A DNA stretch of 64,000 bases from Nocardiopsis sinuspersici (GCA_008638415.1 VWVT01000023.1:1-64000), one strand, 5' to 3'; counted from the stretch's first letter, positions 1 through 16,625 are shown. Numbers and translations: made by a program. Notes: generated by a model not told the origin, from the sequence alone.

Positions 1-1
1 G

Positions 2-7906
<7,905 letters not shown>

Positions 7907-7967
7907 CCGACACGCACTGTGCCGGCCGTGCACCCATCGTATCCACCAGGTAGTAGGAGGAATGTCA

Positions 7968-9245
7968 ATGCTCGATCAGGAGACTTCTGTCGCGAGTCCA
8001 CGGATCTCCCGGGTGGCGACCGACATCGAGAACGGTGTAGAGGGTGCCGTAGACGGTCTATGGAAAGAGGTCGCCGAATCGGGCGCACCGCTGATGGAGC
8101 AGGTCGGCGACGACGATTCACATACCCTGGTCACGTTTCTCTGGCGGGATCCGGGAGATACTGAGAACGTGCTCGTGTTCTTTTTCAGCGCACCGAGCAA
8201 CGACGACTTCAGTGAATACCGGATGGCCAACCTGCCGGGTACGGACATCTGGTACAAGTCCTATCTCCTGCCCTCGGACCTGCGGACGACATATCTTTTC
8301 TCGGTCAACGACCCGCTCGTTCCGTTCAATTCCTACGCCGAGGTCCTGGAGAGCCTCTCCCGGTACCGGACGGATCCGCTGAACCCACGTGACTACACGC
8401 TTCAGGGAAACCCGAGCGAGTTCAAGGTCTCAGTGCTCGAACTGCCCGGTGCCCCGAAGCAGCCGTGGAACATCTCACGGCGCGGGGTGCCGAAGGGCAG
8501 GATCCACATGCACTCCATGCACAGCTCGATCCTGCGGACGCAGCACCACATCGCTGTCCACACTCCGCCCGGATACGACCCCGAGGGGGACGACTATGAC
8601 GTGTTCCTTCTTTTCGACGGGTGGTCCTACTACAATTTCGCCTCCATCACGACCGTGCTGGACAACTTGCTGTACACCGGCCGGATCCCCCCCTACGTCC
8701 TCGTCATGCACACCAACGAGGACCAGGACGTCCGTGCTCGTGAACTCCCCTGCCACAGCCCGTTCGTCGATTTCCTGAACGAAGAGCTCATGCCGTGGGT
8801 ACACGAGAACTACCACGTCACGCCGGATCCCTCGCGCACGGTCGTGGGCGGCTCCTGCTTCGGCGGCCTGGCAGCGGCGTACGCCGCATTCGAATCTCCT
8901 GACCGTTTCGGAAAGGTCATATCCCAGTCGGGTTCGTTCTGGTGGCCGGGAAAAGGGATTCCAGATGTCGAGGACGAGTGGATGACCCAGCAGTTCAGGG
9001 CGGCCCCCAGGCTGCCGATCCGTTTCTCGATGACCATCGGGAGTATGGAGAAGGCCATCATGGAGTACGACCCGATGACAACGCACCGGAATGCGCGAGA
9101 CGTTCTCCGGGAAAAGGGATACGAAGTCGACTATTCCGAGTACACGGGTGGTCACGACATGGTCTGCTGGCGCGGCTCCATCGTCGATCAACTGCTCTCC
9201 TTCCACCCCGGACCGAAGGACTCCGGGACGAAGCAGCGCGCCTAG
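7968..9245 (+). CDS. Enterochelin esterase (Fes)-like alpha/beta hydrolase with Cys at the nucleophile position
   Basis: 425 residues. The N-terminal Fes-type domain (VTFLWRDPG, then a YLFSVND segment) is followed by the esterase domain. Fes enzymes hydrolyse tri-serine lactone siderophores in the cytoplasm. The motif aligned with Fes VVAGQSFGGLSA is VVGGSCFGGLAA, so the G-x-Nuc-x-G elbow places Cys297, not Ser, as nucleophile. The SQSGSFWW and GGHDMVCWRG blocks (His396) are conserved, so the fold and His look intact. The start was chosen because AGGAGG at 7955-7960 sits 7 nt before the ATG at 7968; an in-frame ATG at 7962 is too close to it. The gene lies 61 bp after an NRPS without thioesterase whose last module reads serine. 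Cys nucleophiles favour acyl transfer or cyclisation in related thioesterases, so chain release in trans is plausible; ordinary siderophore cleavage is the alternative. Confidence 0.88.
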   Translation: MLDQETSVASPRISRVATDIENGVEGAVDGLWKEVAESGAPLMEQVGDDDSHTLVTFLWRDPGDTENVLVFFFSAPSNDDFSEYRMANLPGTDIWYKSYLLPSDLRTTYLFSVNDPLVPFNSYAEVLESLSRYRTDPLNPRDYTLQGNPSEFKVSVLELPGAPKQPWNISRRGVPKGRIHMHSMHSSILRTQHHIAVHTPPGYDPEGDDYDVFLLFDGWSYYNFASITTVLDNLLYTGRIPPYVLVMHTNEDQDVRARELPCHSPFVDFLNEELMPWVHENYHVTPDPSRTVVGGSCFGGLAAAYAAFESPDRFGKVISQSGSFWWPGKGIPDVEDEWMTQQFRAAPRLPIRFSMTIGSMEKAIMEYDPMTTHRNARDVLREKGYEVDYSEYTGGHDMVCWRGSIVDQLLSFHPGPKDSGTKQRA

Positions 9246-9560
9246 GGCATGTGCGGCGAGTACCCACCCTGCTGCGCGTCGCCCCGGCGGCACCCCCGCT
9301 GCGTTCTCCTCGGTCGGCAGCCGGACCAGGACGCCTTCTTCCTCGGCCCCGCGAGGCCACCGCTGGATACACCAGCCCGTCTGTCTCCCACCAACCCCCA
9401 ACGGCCGCGCTTCGCGCGCTGCGCTCGCCAGACGGCGGGCGGTACCCACCACACACGCCCCGGCACCGCTTCTGAGCGGTGTACCCGCGGACCCAGGCCG
9501 GTCGGCGGTGAAGACGTCCACGACGAGTGCGCCCGTCCACGAACGAAAGGCTCCAACCCG
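9246..9560 (+). repeat. Non-coding gap inside the cluster, possible interspersed repeat or decayed element
   Basis: 315 bases without a convincing gene, in a cluster where other gaps are 13-100 bases. It contains GTACCCACC twice (near 9260 and 9441). The minus strand is open through much of it and would encode a low-complexity stretch (RLPTEENAAGVPPGRR) that resembles nothing functional to me. It looks like an inserted intergenic repeat rather than promoter DNA. The Shine-Dalgarno for the next gene (GAAAGG, 9545-9550) is at its right end. Confidence 0.35.
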
Positions 9561-10682
9561 ATGAGCGATGCCACGATCACAGTGCTGCAGGGAGACGGTG
9601 TCGGGCCCGAAGTGACCGAGCAGGCCCTCCGGGCGCTGCGGGCCGTGGAGGACGTGTACGGCCACTCCTTCGCGGTCCACCAGGGCCTCGTGGGGCTGGA
9701 CGCCATCGCGGCCGAGGGGGCCGCCATCTCGGACGCCACGTTCGAGATGTGCGCGAGGAGCGACGCCGTCCTCTTCGGCGCGGTCGGTGGCCTGCCCGCC
9801 GGAGGAGGCCCGGACGGCGGCCCCCGGCCGGAACAGGCGCTCTTCCGTCTCCGCAAGGAGTTCGACTTCTTCGCGAACCTTCGTCCGGTCCGGTCCAGCG
9901 AACCGATGTACGGCGCCTCGCCGGTGAAACCGGAGTACCTCAAGGGCACGGACATGATCTTCGTTCGGGAGCTGTCGGCCGGCCTCTACTACGGGCGCCT
10001 GGAGTCCGTCCCGGGCAAACCCAGCGAGATCCGCCGTACGGGGCGGGGCACAGAGGCCGTCGACACCCTCCTCTACACCGAGCAGGAGATCGAGCGCGTC
10101 GTACGTGCGGCGTTCGAGATCGCGGAGCGGCGCGACCGCAAGGTGACCTCGGTGGACAAGGCCAACGTGCTCAGCTCCTCGGTCCTGTGGCGGGAGGTCG
10201 TGGAGCAGGTGTCCCACGACCATCCCGCGGTGGACCACGAGCACATGCTCGTCGATACCTGTGCCATGGAGCTGATCAGGGATCCCGCGCGTTTCGACGT
10301 CGTGGTCACCGAGAACCTGTTCGGCGACATCCTCACCGACGAGGCGTCGATGCTCACGGGCTCGATCGGCATGCTCCCGTCCGCGAGCCTGGGCACGCGG
10401 CGTGTCGAGGGGGGCCTGTTCGGACTGTACGAGCCCGTACACGGCTCCGCTCCCGACATCGCCGGCCAGGACAGGGCCAATCCCGTCGGTGCGGTCCTGT
10501 CCGCCGCCCTGCTGCTGCGCCATTCCCTGGGCCTCGAACGGGAGGCCGCCGCCGTCGAGGCCGCCGTCGAGGAGGTCGTCCGCCTGGGATACCGGACGGC
10601 GGACGTCCACGAGAGCGGGTGCACGGTGGTCGGAACCCGTGAGATGGGCGGACTGATCCGCGAAACGCTGGTTCGGGGCTGA
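9561..10682 (+). CDS. 3-isopropylmalate dehydrogenase-like enzyme (LeuB family)
   Basis: 373 residues, normal length for LeuB. This family oxidatively decarboxylates a 3-substituted malate to the chain-extended 2-oxo acid with NAD+. Family motifs are clear: GDGVGPEV at the N-terminus, LRKEFDFFANLRP with the substrate-carboxylate arginines (R98, R108), VRELSAGLYYG, VDKANVL, ENLFGDILTDEASML, and HGSAPDIAGQDRANP for cofactor binding. In the specificity helix, Thermus LeuB P-E-T-G-L-L-S-L-R is here P-E-Q-A-L-F-R-L-R. The Glu that caps the alkyl pocket is kept (E91) and one Leu becomes Phe95. This argues for a hydrophobic side chain rather than a carboxylate (not homoisocitrate dehydrogenase). The start ATG at 9561 is preceded by GAAAGG. 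Linkage to LeuA-, LeuC- and LeuD-like genes and an NRPS points to a dedicated precursor pathway rather than leucine supply. Confidence 0.93.
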   Translation: MSDATITVLQGDGVGPEVTEQALRALRAVEDVYGHSFAVHQGLVGLDAIAAEGAAISDATFEMCARSDAVLFGAVGGLPAGGGPDGGPRPEQALFRLRKEFDFFANLRPVRSSEPMYGASPVKPEYLKGTDMIFVRELSAGLYYGRLESVPGKPSEIRRTGRGTEAVDTLLYTEQEIERVVRAAFEIAERRDRKVTSVDKANVLSSSVLWREVVEQVSHDHPAVDHEHMLVDTCAMELIRDPARFDVVVTENLFGDILTDEASMLTGSIGMLPSASLGTRRVEGGLFGLYEPVHGSAPDIAGQDRANPVGAVLSAALLLRHSLGLEREAAAVEAAVEEVVRLGYRTADVHESGCTVVGTREMGGLIRETLVRG

Positions 10683-10739
10683 ACCGGCGCCACCCCATAC
10701 GCGCTTTTGGACGAACTGCCTGCCGGAGGTTTCCCACCG

Positions 10740-12185
10740 ATGATGCCGCACGACTCTTCCTCAACGGCCGAAGCCGGGATCGAGGAGCAGCACCTGCTCG
10801 TCGAACGGGCCCGGAAGGAGATACTGCAGCGCCACAGAACGGGTCCGCGGACCGACGCGGAGCCGCCCATCCGGGTCATGGCACGCATCGTCCAGGACCT
10901 GGAGCGGGAATGCGTCGAACGCGGCCTCGATCCCGCGGCCGTTCGGCGGGGGGTCGTCAACCGGACGATCGGCGACATCGACGTGCGCCGCATCACCGAG
11001 TGGGAGGGAGAACCGGGCGGACCCACGGATTTCCGGTCACTGGCGGAGGAACTCGGAATCGCGCTGCCCGGAGAGGACCTGAACGGGTACATCGCACCGG
11101 GTGATGGGTACCGGTGGCTCCGCGAGCAGATGATGCACGCGGAGCGACGGCTCCTCGCCACCGGATACGACCCGCGCGTGTACGACATCCACAGTGTCGG
11201 GAATCCCGTGCTGCGCGGCCTGCTGGCCGAGGACATGCGGCAGTGGGGAATGTCGGTCTCGGGACGGCACGTCGCGCTCGGGCTGGGGGCGGCGGACTGC
11301 ATCGACAAGGTCCTGCGCGGTATCGCCCACCTTGCCCGGCTCGATGCGCGGGCTCCTGGTGCGGTCCTCTTCTCCGCCCCCGGATTCAACGTCCCCGAGT
11401 TGCAGGCGGCGTCCTACGGCTATCGGCTGCATTCGGCCCGGACCAGGCCCGAGGACGACTTCAAGATGACGGCACCGCTGCTTTCTCAGAGCCTCGAAGA
11501 GAACCCGGACATCTCCGTCGTCTACCTCATAGTGACGAACAACCCGACGACGTTCGCTTACTCGCCCGATGAGCTCTCGTCCTTGCAGGAGGTTCTGCGT
11601 CGCTTTGCCGGGGAAGGACGCAGGATCCACCTTGTCGCCGATCTCGCCTATGTCGGGACGGGGCCGCCGGAAGAGGACCGGGCACGCATGCGGAGTCTGA
11701 CGTCGGCGACCGATCTCGCCGACCGGACGGTCTATGTGGGCAGCTGGTCGAAAACGCACACGCTGACCGGGGACAGGTTCGGCTGGGTTGTTTTCGGTGA
11801 CGCCGGGTTCGCCGCGGACATGGGCGTGAGCTGGACGAACAGTGTGGGATCACTCCCCGGGGAGTGGCAGTTGCGTTTCATGGCCTACCACACCCTGTTC
11901 CGGGACCGCCCCGAGTTGATCGACAAGATCCGCGGCCTCTACCGGTTGCGCCGGTCCCGGCTGCGCCGGCAGTTGGAGACGTTCGACAAAGAGCACGGTC
12001 TTTTCGACCACCTCTACCTCGACAACGATACGACCATCTACAACTGGAGCAGGCTCAGGCCGGGGGTGGACTGCTTCTCCGTATTCGAGAAGACCGGGAT
12101 CGCTGGAATACCCGGTTCGACATTCGGTTATTCAGACGACTATATCCGATTTTCGATCGGGATCCTGCCCGTCGTTAATGGTTAG
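10740..12185 (+). CDS. Fold-type I PLP-dependent aminotransferase (class I/II)
   Basis: 481 residues, longer than usual because of an N-terminal extension of about 80 residues. Hallmarks of fold-type I aminotransferases are present: NNPT, the DLAYVG segment (Asp for the pyridine nitrogen, Tyr for O3'), SWSKTHTLTGDRFGW with the Schiff-base Lys338, and an Arg in YIRFSIG near the C-terminus for the substrate carboxylate. It should convert the 2-oxo acid from the neighbouring chain-elongation enzymes into the L-amino acid for the NRPS. Leucine itself is normally made by the unrelated fold-type IV IlvE, so a fold I enzyme here suggests a different amino acid. GGAGG at 10724-10728 lies upstream; two adjacent ATGs (10740, 10743) are possible starts. 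Confidence 0.9.
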   Translation: MMPHDSSSTAEAGIEEQHLLVERARKEILQRHRTGPRTDAEPPIRVMARIVQDLERECVERGLDPAAVRRGVVNRTIGDIDVRRITEWEGEPGGPTDFRSLAEELGIALPGEDLNGYIAPGDGYRWLREQMMHAERRLLATGYDPRVYDIHSVGNPVLRGLLAEDMRQWGMSVSGRHVALGLGAADCIDKVLRGIAHLARLDARAPGAVLFSAPGFNVPELQAASYGYRLHSARTRPEDDFKMTAPLLSQSLEENPDISVVYLIVTNNPTTFAYSPDELSSLQEVLRRFAGEGRRIHLVADLAYVGTGPPEEDRARMRSLTSATDLADRTVYVGSWSKTHTLTGDRFGWVVFGDAGFAADMGVSWTNSVGSLPGEWQLRFMAYHTLFRDRPELIDKIRGLYRLRRSRLRRQLETFDKEHGLFDHLYLDNDTTIYNWSRLRPGVDCFSVFEKTGIAGIPGSTFGYSDDYIRFSIGILPVVNG

Positions 12186-12231
12186 CGGCGGGCCGTGATG
12201 CCGAGTGGTTTCTCTTCCACAAGGAGATGTT

Positions 12232-13623
12232 ATGCAGAAGGGTACGACCAGCCCCGAGGGATCCTTGGCGGCGAAGGACGGGTCCATCGATGTTCCGATG
12301 AACTTCAACTGGAACAACGAGGAGGACCCCCTCGCCCCACTCGTGACGGACATTCCCGGTGAACCGCCCGCCTTGCGGGCCGCCGGCACGGAGATCGTCT
12401 CGGAGTGCCTCAGGGACGGCCTCCAGGGAATATCCGGATATCCGTCGGTCGACGAGATGATCCAGTACCTGTCCCTGCTCGTCGCGTTCGGGGGCAAGTA
12501 CGCCTGCGTCGGGATCTACCCCGGCAAGGGAGGCCTCCTCGACACGAGGATGAAGGAGCTGCTCGCGCGGATGAGGGAGGAAGTCCCCTCCGTCGTGCCC
12601 TCGGTGCTCTCCATGTGCTCGGAGGAGTCACTCAAGTGGACCCTGGAGTGCAAGGAGATCCACCCGGACCTCGAAGCGGTCGTGTTCATGGGCAGCGCAC
12701 CGTCCCGAAGGCTCGCGCAGGGCTGGGACATGGGCTTCATCCTGAACAGGCTGGACACGTTCGTCAGGAAGACCGTGGACATGGGCGTCCCCGTCATCGC
12801 GGGGACCGAGCACACCACGCAGACCTCCCCCGAGGATGTCAGAGCCATCGTTCGGGCACAGGTCGAGGGCGGCGCGTACTGCATCGCCCTGGCCGACACG
12901 GTCGGGACCATCCGTCCGCTCGGCACCTACCGCCTCGTGCGCTTCGTCCGTGAGGAGCTCCGGGCCCTGGGCGCGTCCGACGTGAAGCTGGACTGGCACG
13001 GTCACCGCGACACCGGCAACGCGCTGGGCAACGCGATGATGGCGACGGCGGCCGGCATCGACCGCGTCCACGTCGTTTCGCGCGGCGTCGGCGAGCGCTC
13101 CGGGAACGCATCGCTGGAGGAGGTCGTGCTGAACCTCTCCGCCATCGAGGCGGAGGCCGGCCTCTCACCCCGGTGGGAGATGTCGCGGCTGATCGAACTG
13201 ATCTCGTTCTACGAGGACATGGTCGGGGTCGCGGCCCCCGAGCACGGGGTACTCGGAAAGCGCTACAGCCACACGTCCTCGGGCATTCACACCGACGCGA
13301 TCCTCAAGGCCCACGGAATGGCCGACAGAGCTCGCGACGAGGGGAACCCCGTGTTGGAGGGCAAGCTGCGGGAGATGGCCTGCACCGTGTACTCGGCCGT
13401 CAACCCGGCCTCCGTCGGCGGTACCCCGTCCGTGAGCGTCAGCCCGTGGAGCGGTCAGAGCACCGTGCGCCTCGCCCACATGAACCACGGAGGCGATCCC
13501 CGGCAGCTCACCCCGGAGGCCGTCGAGAGGACCCTCGCCCTCGCGAACCGCCTGGGCCGTGAGCTGACCCGGGAGGAGTTGGAAGAGAGCTGTGCGGGGG
13601 CGGCGGCCCCCCACGGAGCCTGA
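12232..13623 (+). CDS. 2-isopropylmalate synthase-like acyltransferase lacking the regulatory domain
   Basis: 463 residues of the HMGL-like/DRE-TIM family, which condense acetyl-CoA with a 2-oxo acid. The barrel start motif is ECLRDGLQG (R61, D62), and the metal-binding H-x-H is in WHGHRDTGNA (H256, H258). GVGERSGNASLEEVVLNL matches the GxGERxGNxxLE signature. Bacterial LeuA proteins are about 510-640 residues and end in a leucine-binding LeuA dimer regulatory domain; here the C-terminal segment is short and shows no such domain, so feedback control by leucine is unlikely. H-R-D replaces the usual H-N-D, as in some non-leucine relatives. This enzyme sets the starting 2-oxo acid of the pathway, but the substrate cannot be read from sequence. 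AAGGAG precedes the ATG. Confidence 0.9.
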   Translation: MQKGTTSPEGSLAAKDGSIDVPMNFNWNNEEDPLAPLVTDIPGEPPALRAAGTEIVSECLRDGLQGISGYPSVDEMIQYLSLLVAFGGKYACVGIYPGKGGLLDTRMKELLARMREEVPSVVPSVLSMCSEESLKWTLECKEIHPDLEAVVFMGSAPSRRLAQGWDMGFILNRLDTFVRKTVDMGVPVIAGTEHTTQTSPEDVRAIVRAQVEGGAYCIALADTVGTIRPLGTYRLVRFVREELRALGASDVKLDWHGHRDTGNALGNAMMATAAGIDRVHVVSRGVGERSGNASLEEVVLNLSAIEAEAGLSPRWEMSRLIELISFYEDMVGVAAPEHGVLGKRYSHTSSGIHTDAILKAHGMADRARDEGNPVLEGKLREMACTVYSAVNPASVGGTPSVSVSPWSGQSTVRLAHMNHGGDPRQLTPEAVERTLALANRLGRELTREELEESCAGAAAPHGA

Positions 13624-13667
13624 AAGGTCACTGGACGTTGGGACAGGCTTATTTGGAGGACTCTACG

Positions 13668-15071
13668 ATGCCCCGAACGATGTTCGAGAAGATCTGGGAC
13701 ACGCACGTCGTGCGTGACGAGCCCGGAGAAGTGCCGATGCTCTACATCGACCGGCACCTCACCCACGAGGCGACTTCGCCGCAGGCCTTCGCAGGGCTGA
13801 GGACGCGCGGCCTCCAGGTCCACCGGCCCGAGACGGTCGTGGCCGTGATCGACCACAACGTCCCCACGATGCCGGGACGCAGACTCGTCGACGTCGTGGA
13901 CGACCAGAGTGCCGTATGCATTCAGACGATGGAGGAGAACGCGCGGGACTTCGGGGTCGCGCTCCTCGACATGGACAGCGAGGACCAGGGGATCGTGCAC
14001 GTGGTGGGTCCCGAACTGGGCCTGTCGCTGCCCGGCATGACGGTCGTGTGCGGCGACTCCCACACCTCCACCCACGGTGCCCTCGGGATCTTCGCGGTCG
14101 GTATCGGCACCAGCGAAGTGGAGCACGTCCTGGCCACGCAGTGCCTGCTCCAGCAGAAGCCCAAGACGATGAACATTCGGATCGACGGGACGCCGGTGTC
14201 CGGCGTGAGCGCGAAGGACATCGCCCTGTTCGTGATCCGCACGCTCGGAACCGACGTCGGCACCCACCACGTCATCGAGTTCAGCGGGTCGGCCGTCGCC
14301 TCCTTGACGATCGAGGGGCGTATGACGCTGTGCAACATGGCGATCGAGGCCGGGGCGAGGGCGGGCATGGTCGCACCGGACGACGTCACGATCGACTACG
14401 TGCGCGGGCGGCGCTTCGCACCCGCCGGCGACCTCTTCGAACGCGCGGTGGAGCAGTGGAAGTCCCTTGCCACCGATCCGGGTGCCCGCTTCGACTCGGA
14501 GTACCGGCTGGACGTTGACGGCCTGGTGCCGCAGGTCACCTGGGGAACCACCCCCGGGATGGCGGGCGACATCACCGGGACGGTGCCGGACCCGGCCGCC
14601 GAGAGCGACCCGGTGGCCCGCGCCGGTATCGAGCAGGCCCTGGAGTACATGGGCCTGGAACCGGGACAGCGCTTCCAGGACGTCGGGGTCGACACCGTCT
14701 TCATCGGCTCCTGCACCAATTCGCGCGTGGAGGACCTCCGCATAGCGGCGGATCACGTCGTCGGCAGGCGGGTCGCCGCCGGTGTGCGCGCCATCGTCGT
14801 CCCCGGATCGATGAGTGTTCGCCGGCAGGCCGAGGAGGAGGGACTGGCGGATATCTTCCGCCGGGCGGGCTTCGAGTGGCGCGAGCCCGGGTGCAGCATG
14901 TGCATCGCCATGAACGGTGACCACCTCTCGGCGGGCGAGCGGTGTGCCTCGACCAGCAACCGTAATTTCGAGGGACGGCAGGGGCGCGGGGGCAGGACCC
15001 ACCTGGTCAGTCCGGCCACTGCTGCCGCGACCGCCGTGACAGGCCGCCTCGCCGACGTCCGCCGCATCTAG
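13668..15071 (+). CDS. 3-isopropylmalate dehydratase large subunit-like (LeuC family)
   Basis: 467 residues. Aconitase-superfamily large subunit; with the small subunit encoded next, it should isomerise a 2-substituted malate to the 3-isomer. It begins PRTMFEKIWDTHVV as LeuC proteins do, has GDSHTSTHGALG, and carries the three [4Fe-4S] cysteines: C349 in GSCTNSR, and C409 and C412 in GCSMC. The start at 13668 was chosen over an upstream in-frame codon because GGAGGA (13655-13660) lies 7 nt before it and the family N-terminus begins there. It follows the synthase by 44 bp. Confidence 0.94.
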   Translation: MPRTMFEKIWDTHVVRDEPGEVPMLYIDRHLTHEATSPQAFAGLRTRGLQVHRPETVVAVIDHNVPTMPGRRLVDVVDDQSAVCIQTMEENARDFGVALLDMDSEDQGIVHVVGPELGLSLPGMTVVCGDSHTSTHGALGIFAVGIGTSEVEHVLATQCLLQQKPKTMNIRIDGTPVSGVSAKDIALFVIRTLGTDVGTHHVIEFSGSAVASLTIEGRMTLCNMAIEAGARAGMVAPDDVTIDYVRGRRFAPAGDLFERAVEQWKSLATDPGARFDSEYRLDVDGLVPQVTWGTTPGMAGDITGTVPDPAAESDPVARAGIEQALEYMGLEPGQRFQDVGVDTVFIGSCTNSRVEDLRIAADHVVGRRVAAGVRAIVVPGSMSVRRQAEEEGLADIFRRAGFEWREPGCSMCIAMNGDHLSAGERCASTSNRNFEGRQGRGGRTHLVSPATAAATAVTGRLADVRRI

Positions 15072-15084
15072 GGAAAGGGCACCC

Positions 15085-15696
15085 GTGCAGAAGTTCATCA
15101 CCCATGTCGGTACCGCTGTGCCACTTGAGCGGTCCGACGTGAACACAGACGACATCATTCCTGCGCGTTTTCTCAAATCGATCCGCCGCACCGGGTTCGG
15201 TGAGCACCTCTTCGCCAACTGGCGGTACACCGGAGGTGGGCGCGAACTCAATCCCGAGTTCGTGCTGAACAAGCCAGAATACAAGGACGCGAGCATTCTC
15301 GTGTCGAACGATAACTTCGGGTGCGGCTCTTCCCGGGAGCACGCGCCGTGGGCGCTGAGGGAATACGGATTTGTCTGTATCATCGCTTCGAGCTTTGCGG
15401 ACATCTTCTACAACAACTGCTTCAACAGCAATATCCTCCCGATCGTGCTGGCGTCGTCCGAGGTGGGAGAGCTCCTGGGCTCCATCGCTCCGGGCCCCGT
15501 CAAGCTCAGTGTCGACCTGCCGGCCCAGACGGTGACGACCTCGGACGGGCGCGAATACCGGTTCGAGATCGACGCGTTCCACAAGTACGTGGCCATGGAG
15601 GGCCTGGACAACGTCAGTTGGTCCCTCTCGCATATGGAGGACATCCTCGCCTACGAGGACTCCCGCAGGCAGGAAGCGCCCTGGCTCTTTCCCTGA
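15085..15696 (+). CDS. 3-isopropylmalate dehydratase small subunit-like (LeuD family)
   Basis: 203 residues, GTG start, 13 bp after the large subunit. It contains the LeuD swivel-domain signatures DVNTDDIIPARFLK, NFGCGSSREHAPWAL and the NNCFNSNILPI segment. It completes the isomerase heterodimer. Together with the synthase-, dehydrogenase- and aminotransferase-like genes it gives a full one-carbon elongation route. A second, housekeeping leuCD pair should exist elsewhere in the genome if this set is dedicated to the cluster. Confidence 0.95.
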   Translation: MQKFITHVGTAVPLERSDVNTDDIIPARFLKSIRRTGFGEHLFANWRYTGGGRELNPEFVLNKPEYKDASILVSNDNFGCGSSREHAPWALREYGFVCIIASSFADIFYNNCFNSNILPIVLASSEVGELLGSIAPGPVKLSVDLPAQTVTTSDGREYRFEIDAFHKYVAMEGLDNVSWSLSHMEDILAYEDSRRQEAPWLFP

Positions 15697-15794
15697 AGGC
15701 CGAGAACCGGTCACCCCGCCTTCCGTCCGGGCCCTTCGGTGCCGTGGACGTGAGAAGGATGGATTCTCCCGAAACCAGAGACTGGAGAACGGAA

Positions 15795-16010
15795 ATGGCA
15801 GAAAACGAGATGAAGGTCCTCGTCAACGAGGAGGAGCAGTACTCCCTGTGGCCGTCCTACCTGGATATTCCGGCGGGATGGGAGGACACGGGGGTCGGTG
15901 GTTCACGGGAGGACTGCCTCGCCTACGTGAAGGAGGTCTGGACCGACATGCGGCCCCGGAGCCTGCGCGAGCAGATGGCCGGAGCGGCGGGTCAGGCCTC
16001 CGGCAAGTAG
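15795..16010 (+). CDS. MbtH-like NRPS accessory protein
   Basis: 71 residues. MbtH proteins bind adenylation domains and are often needed for their folding or activity. The motif NEEEQYSLWPSYLDIPAGW and the C-terminal WTDMRPRSLRE match the family's N-x-E-x-Q-Y-S-x-W-P and W-T-D-M-R-P signatures. The ATG at 15795 follows GGAGAACGGAA. It is the only MbtH gene in the window and presumably serves this NRPS. Confidence 0.95.
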   Translation: MAENEMKVLVNEEEQYSLWPSYLDIPAGWEDTGVGGSREDCLAYVKEVWTDMRPRSLREQMAGAAGQASGK

Positions 16011-16078
16011 CCGGTCCACCGGGTGACACCGCACGCGGTCACCGCAGAGATGTCTGTAGAAGTCATGAGGAGACAGTC

Positions 16079-16417
16079 ATGGAAGAACTCGTCGAACGCC
16101 TCTCCGTGGAAGGGCGGAAAGTCGTCGTCGGCGGCCCCTCCCCCTCTGTGGAGGAGCTTCAGCGGCGCATCACCGAACTGGGTTACGTCTTCATCAAGTT
16201 CTCCGACTCGCGCGGGGGAACCGACCTGGGCGTGCGCGTCGACGAGAGCGCCACGGACACCGGTGGGGCGGACTTCGCGGCCGGCACCGGGACGGTGCAC
16301 ATCGAAGGGACGCTGACGCTGGACTACGTCGAGGTCCGCTGCGTGGCCGACATCGATCTGGCCTCGCTCGATGGGACCGGCCACCTGGTGGCACGCGCCG
16401 AGGCGCTCGTCGAGTAG
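16079..16417 (+). CDS. Small protein of unknown function, last gene of the biosynthetic cluster
   Basis: 112 residues, ATG preceded by AGGAGA. I do not recognise the family. The sequence has no signal peptide, membrane segment or cysteine pair. It is a compact, probably alpha/beta protein: an N-terminal helix-strand part (GRKVVVGGPSPSVEELQRRI, then GYVFIKFSDSRGG) and a beta-rich second half (GTGTVHIEGTLTLDYVEVRC, then VADIDL). Being 68 bp behind the MbtH gene on the same strand, it is likely cotranscribed. It could be a small binding or scaffold protein, or an enzyme-associated subunit; nothing in the sequence decides. Confidence 0.75.
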   Translation: MEELVERLSVEGRKVVVGGPSPSVEELQRRITELGYVFIKFSDSRGGTDLGVRVDESATDTGGADFAAGTGTVHIEGTLTLDYVEVRCVADIDLASLDGTGHLVARAEALVE

Positions 16418-16625
16418 CCGCGTGCGCCTCGGGCCGCTCAGCGGTGACCGCGGAACCCCTCCCGGACTCCGACGGTGATCTCACGGCCCGGGCCCGACCG
16501 AGGACAGGACTTACGGCGATCCGCGACGGGGACGACGGGCCCCGTCGCGGTACCGCCGCCGTGCCGTGGAGAGTCCGGCCCCGCTCCGCGGCGGGCACCA
16601 CCGGGTCGCACCGCGAGGAGGAAGA

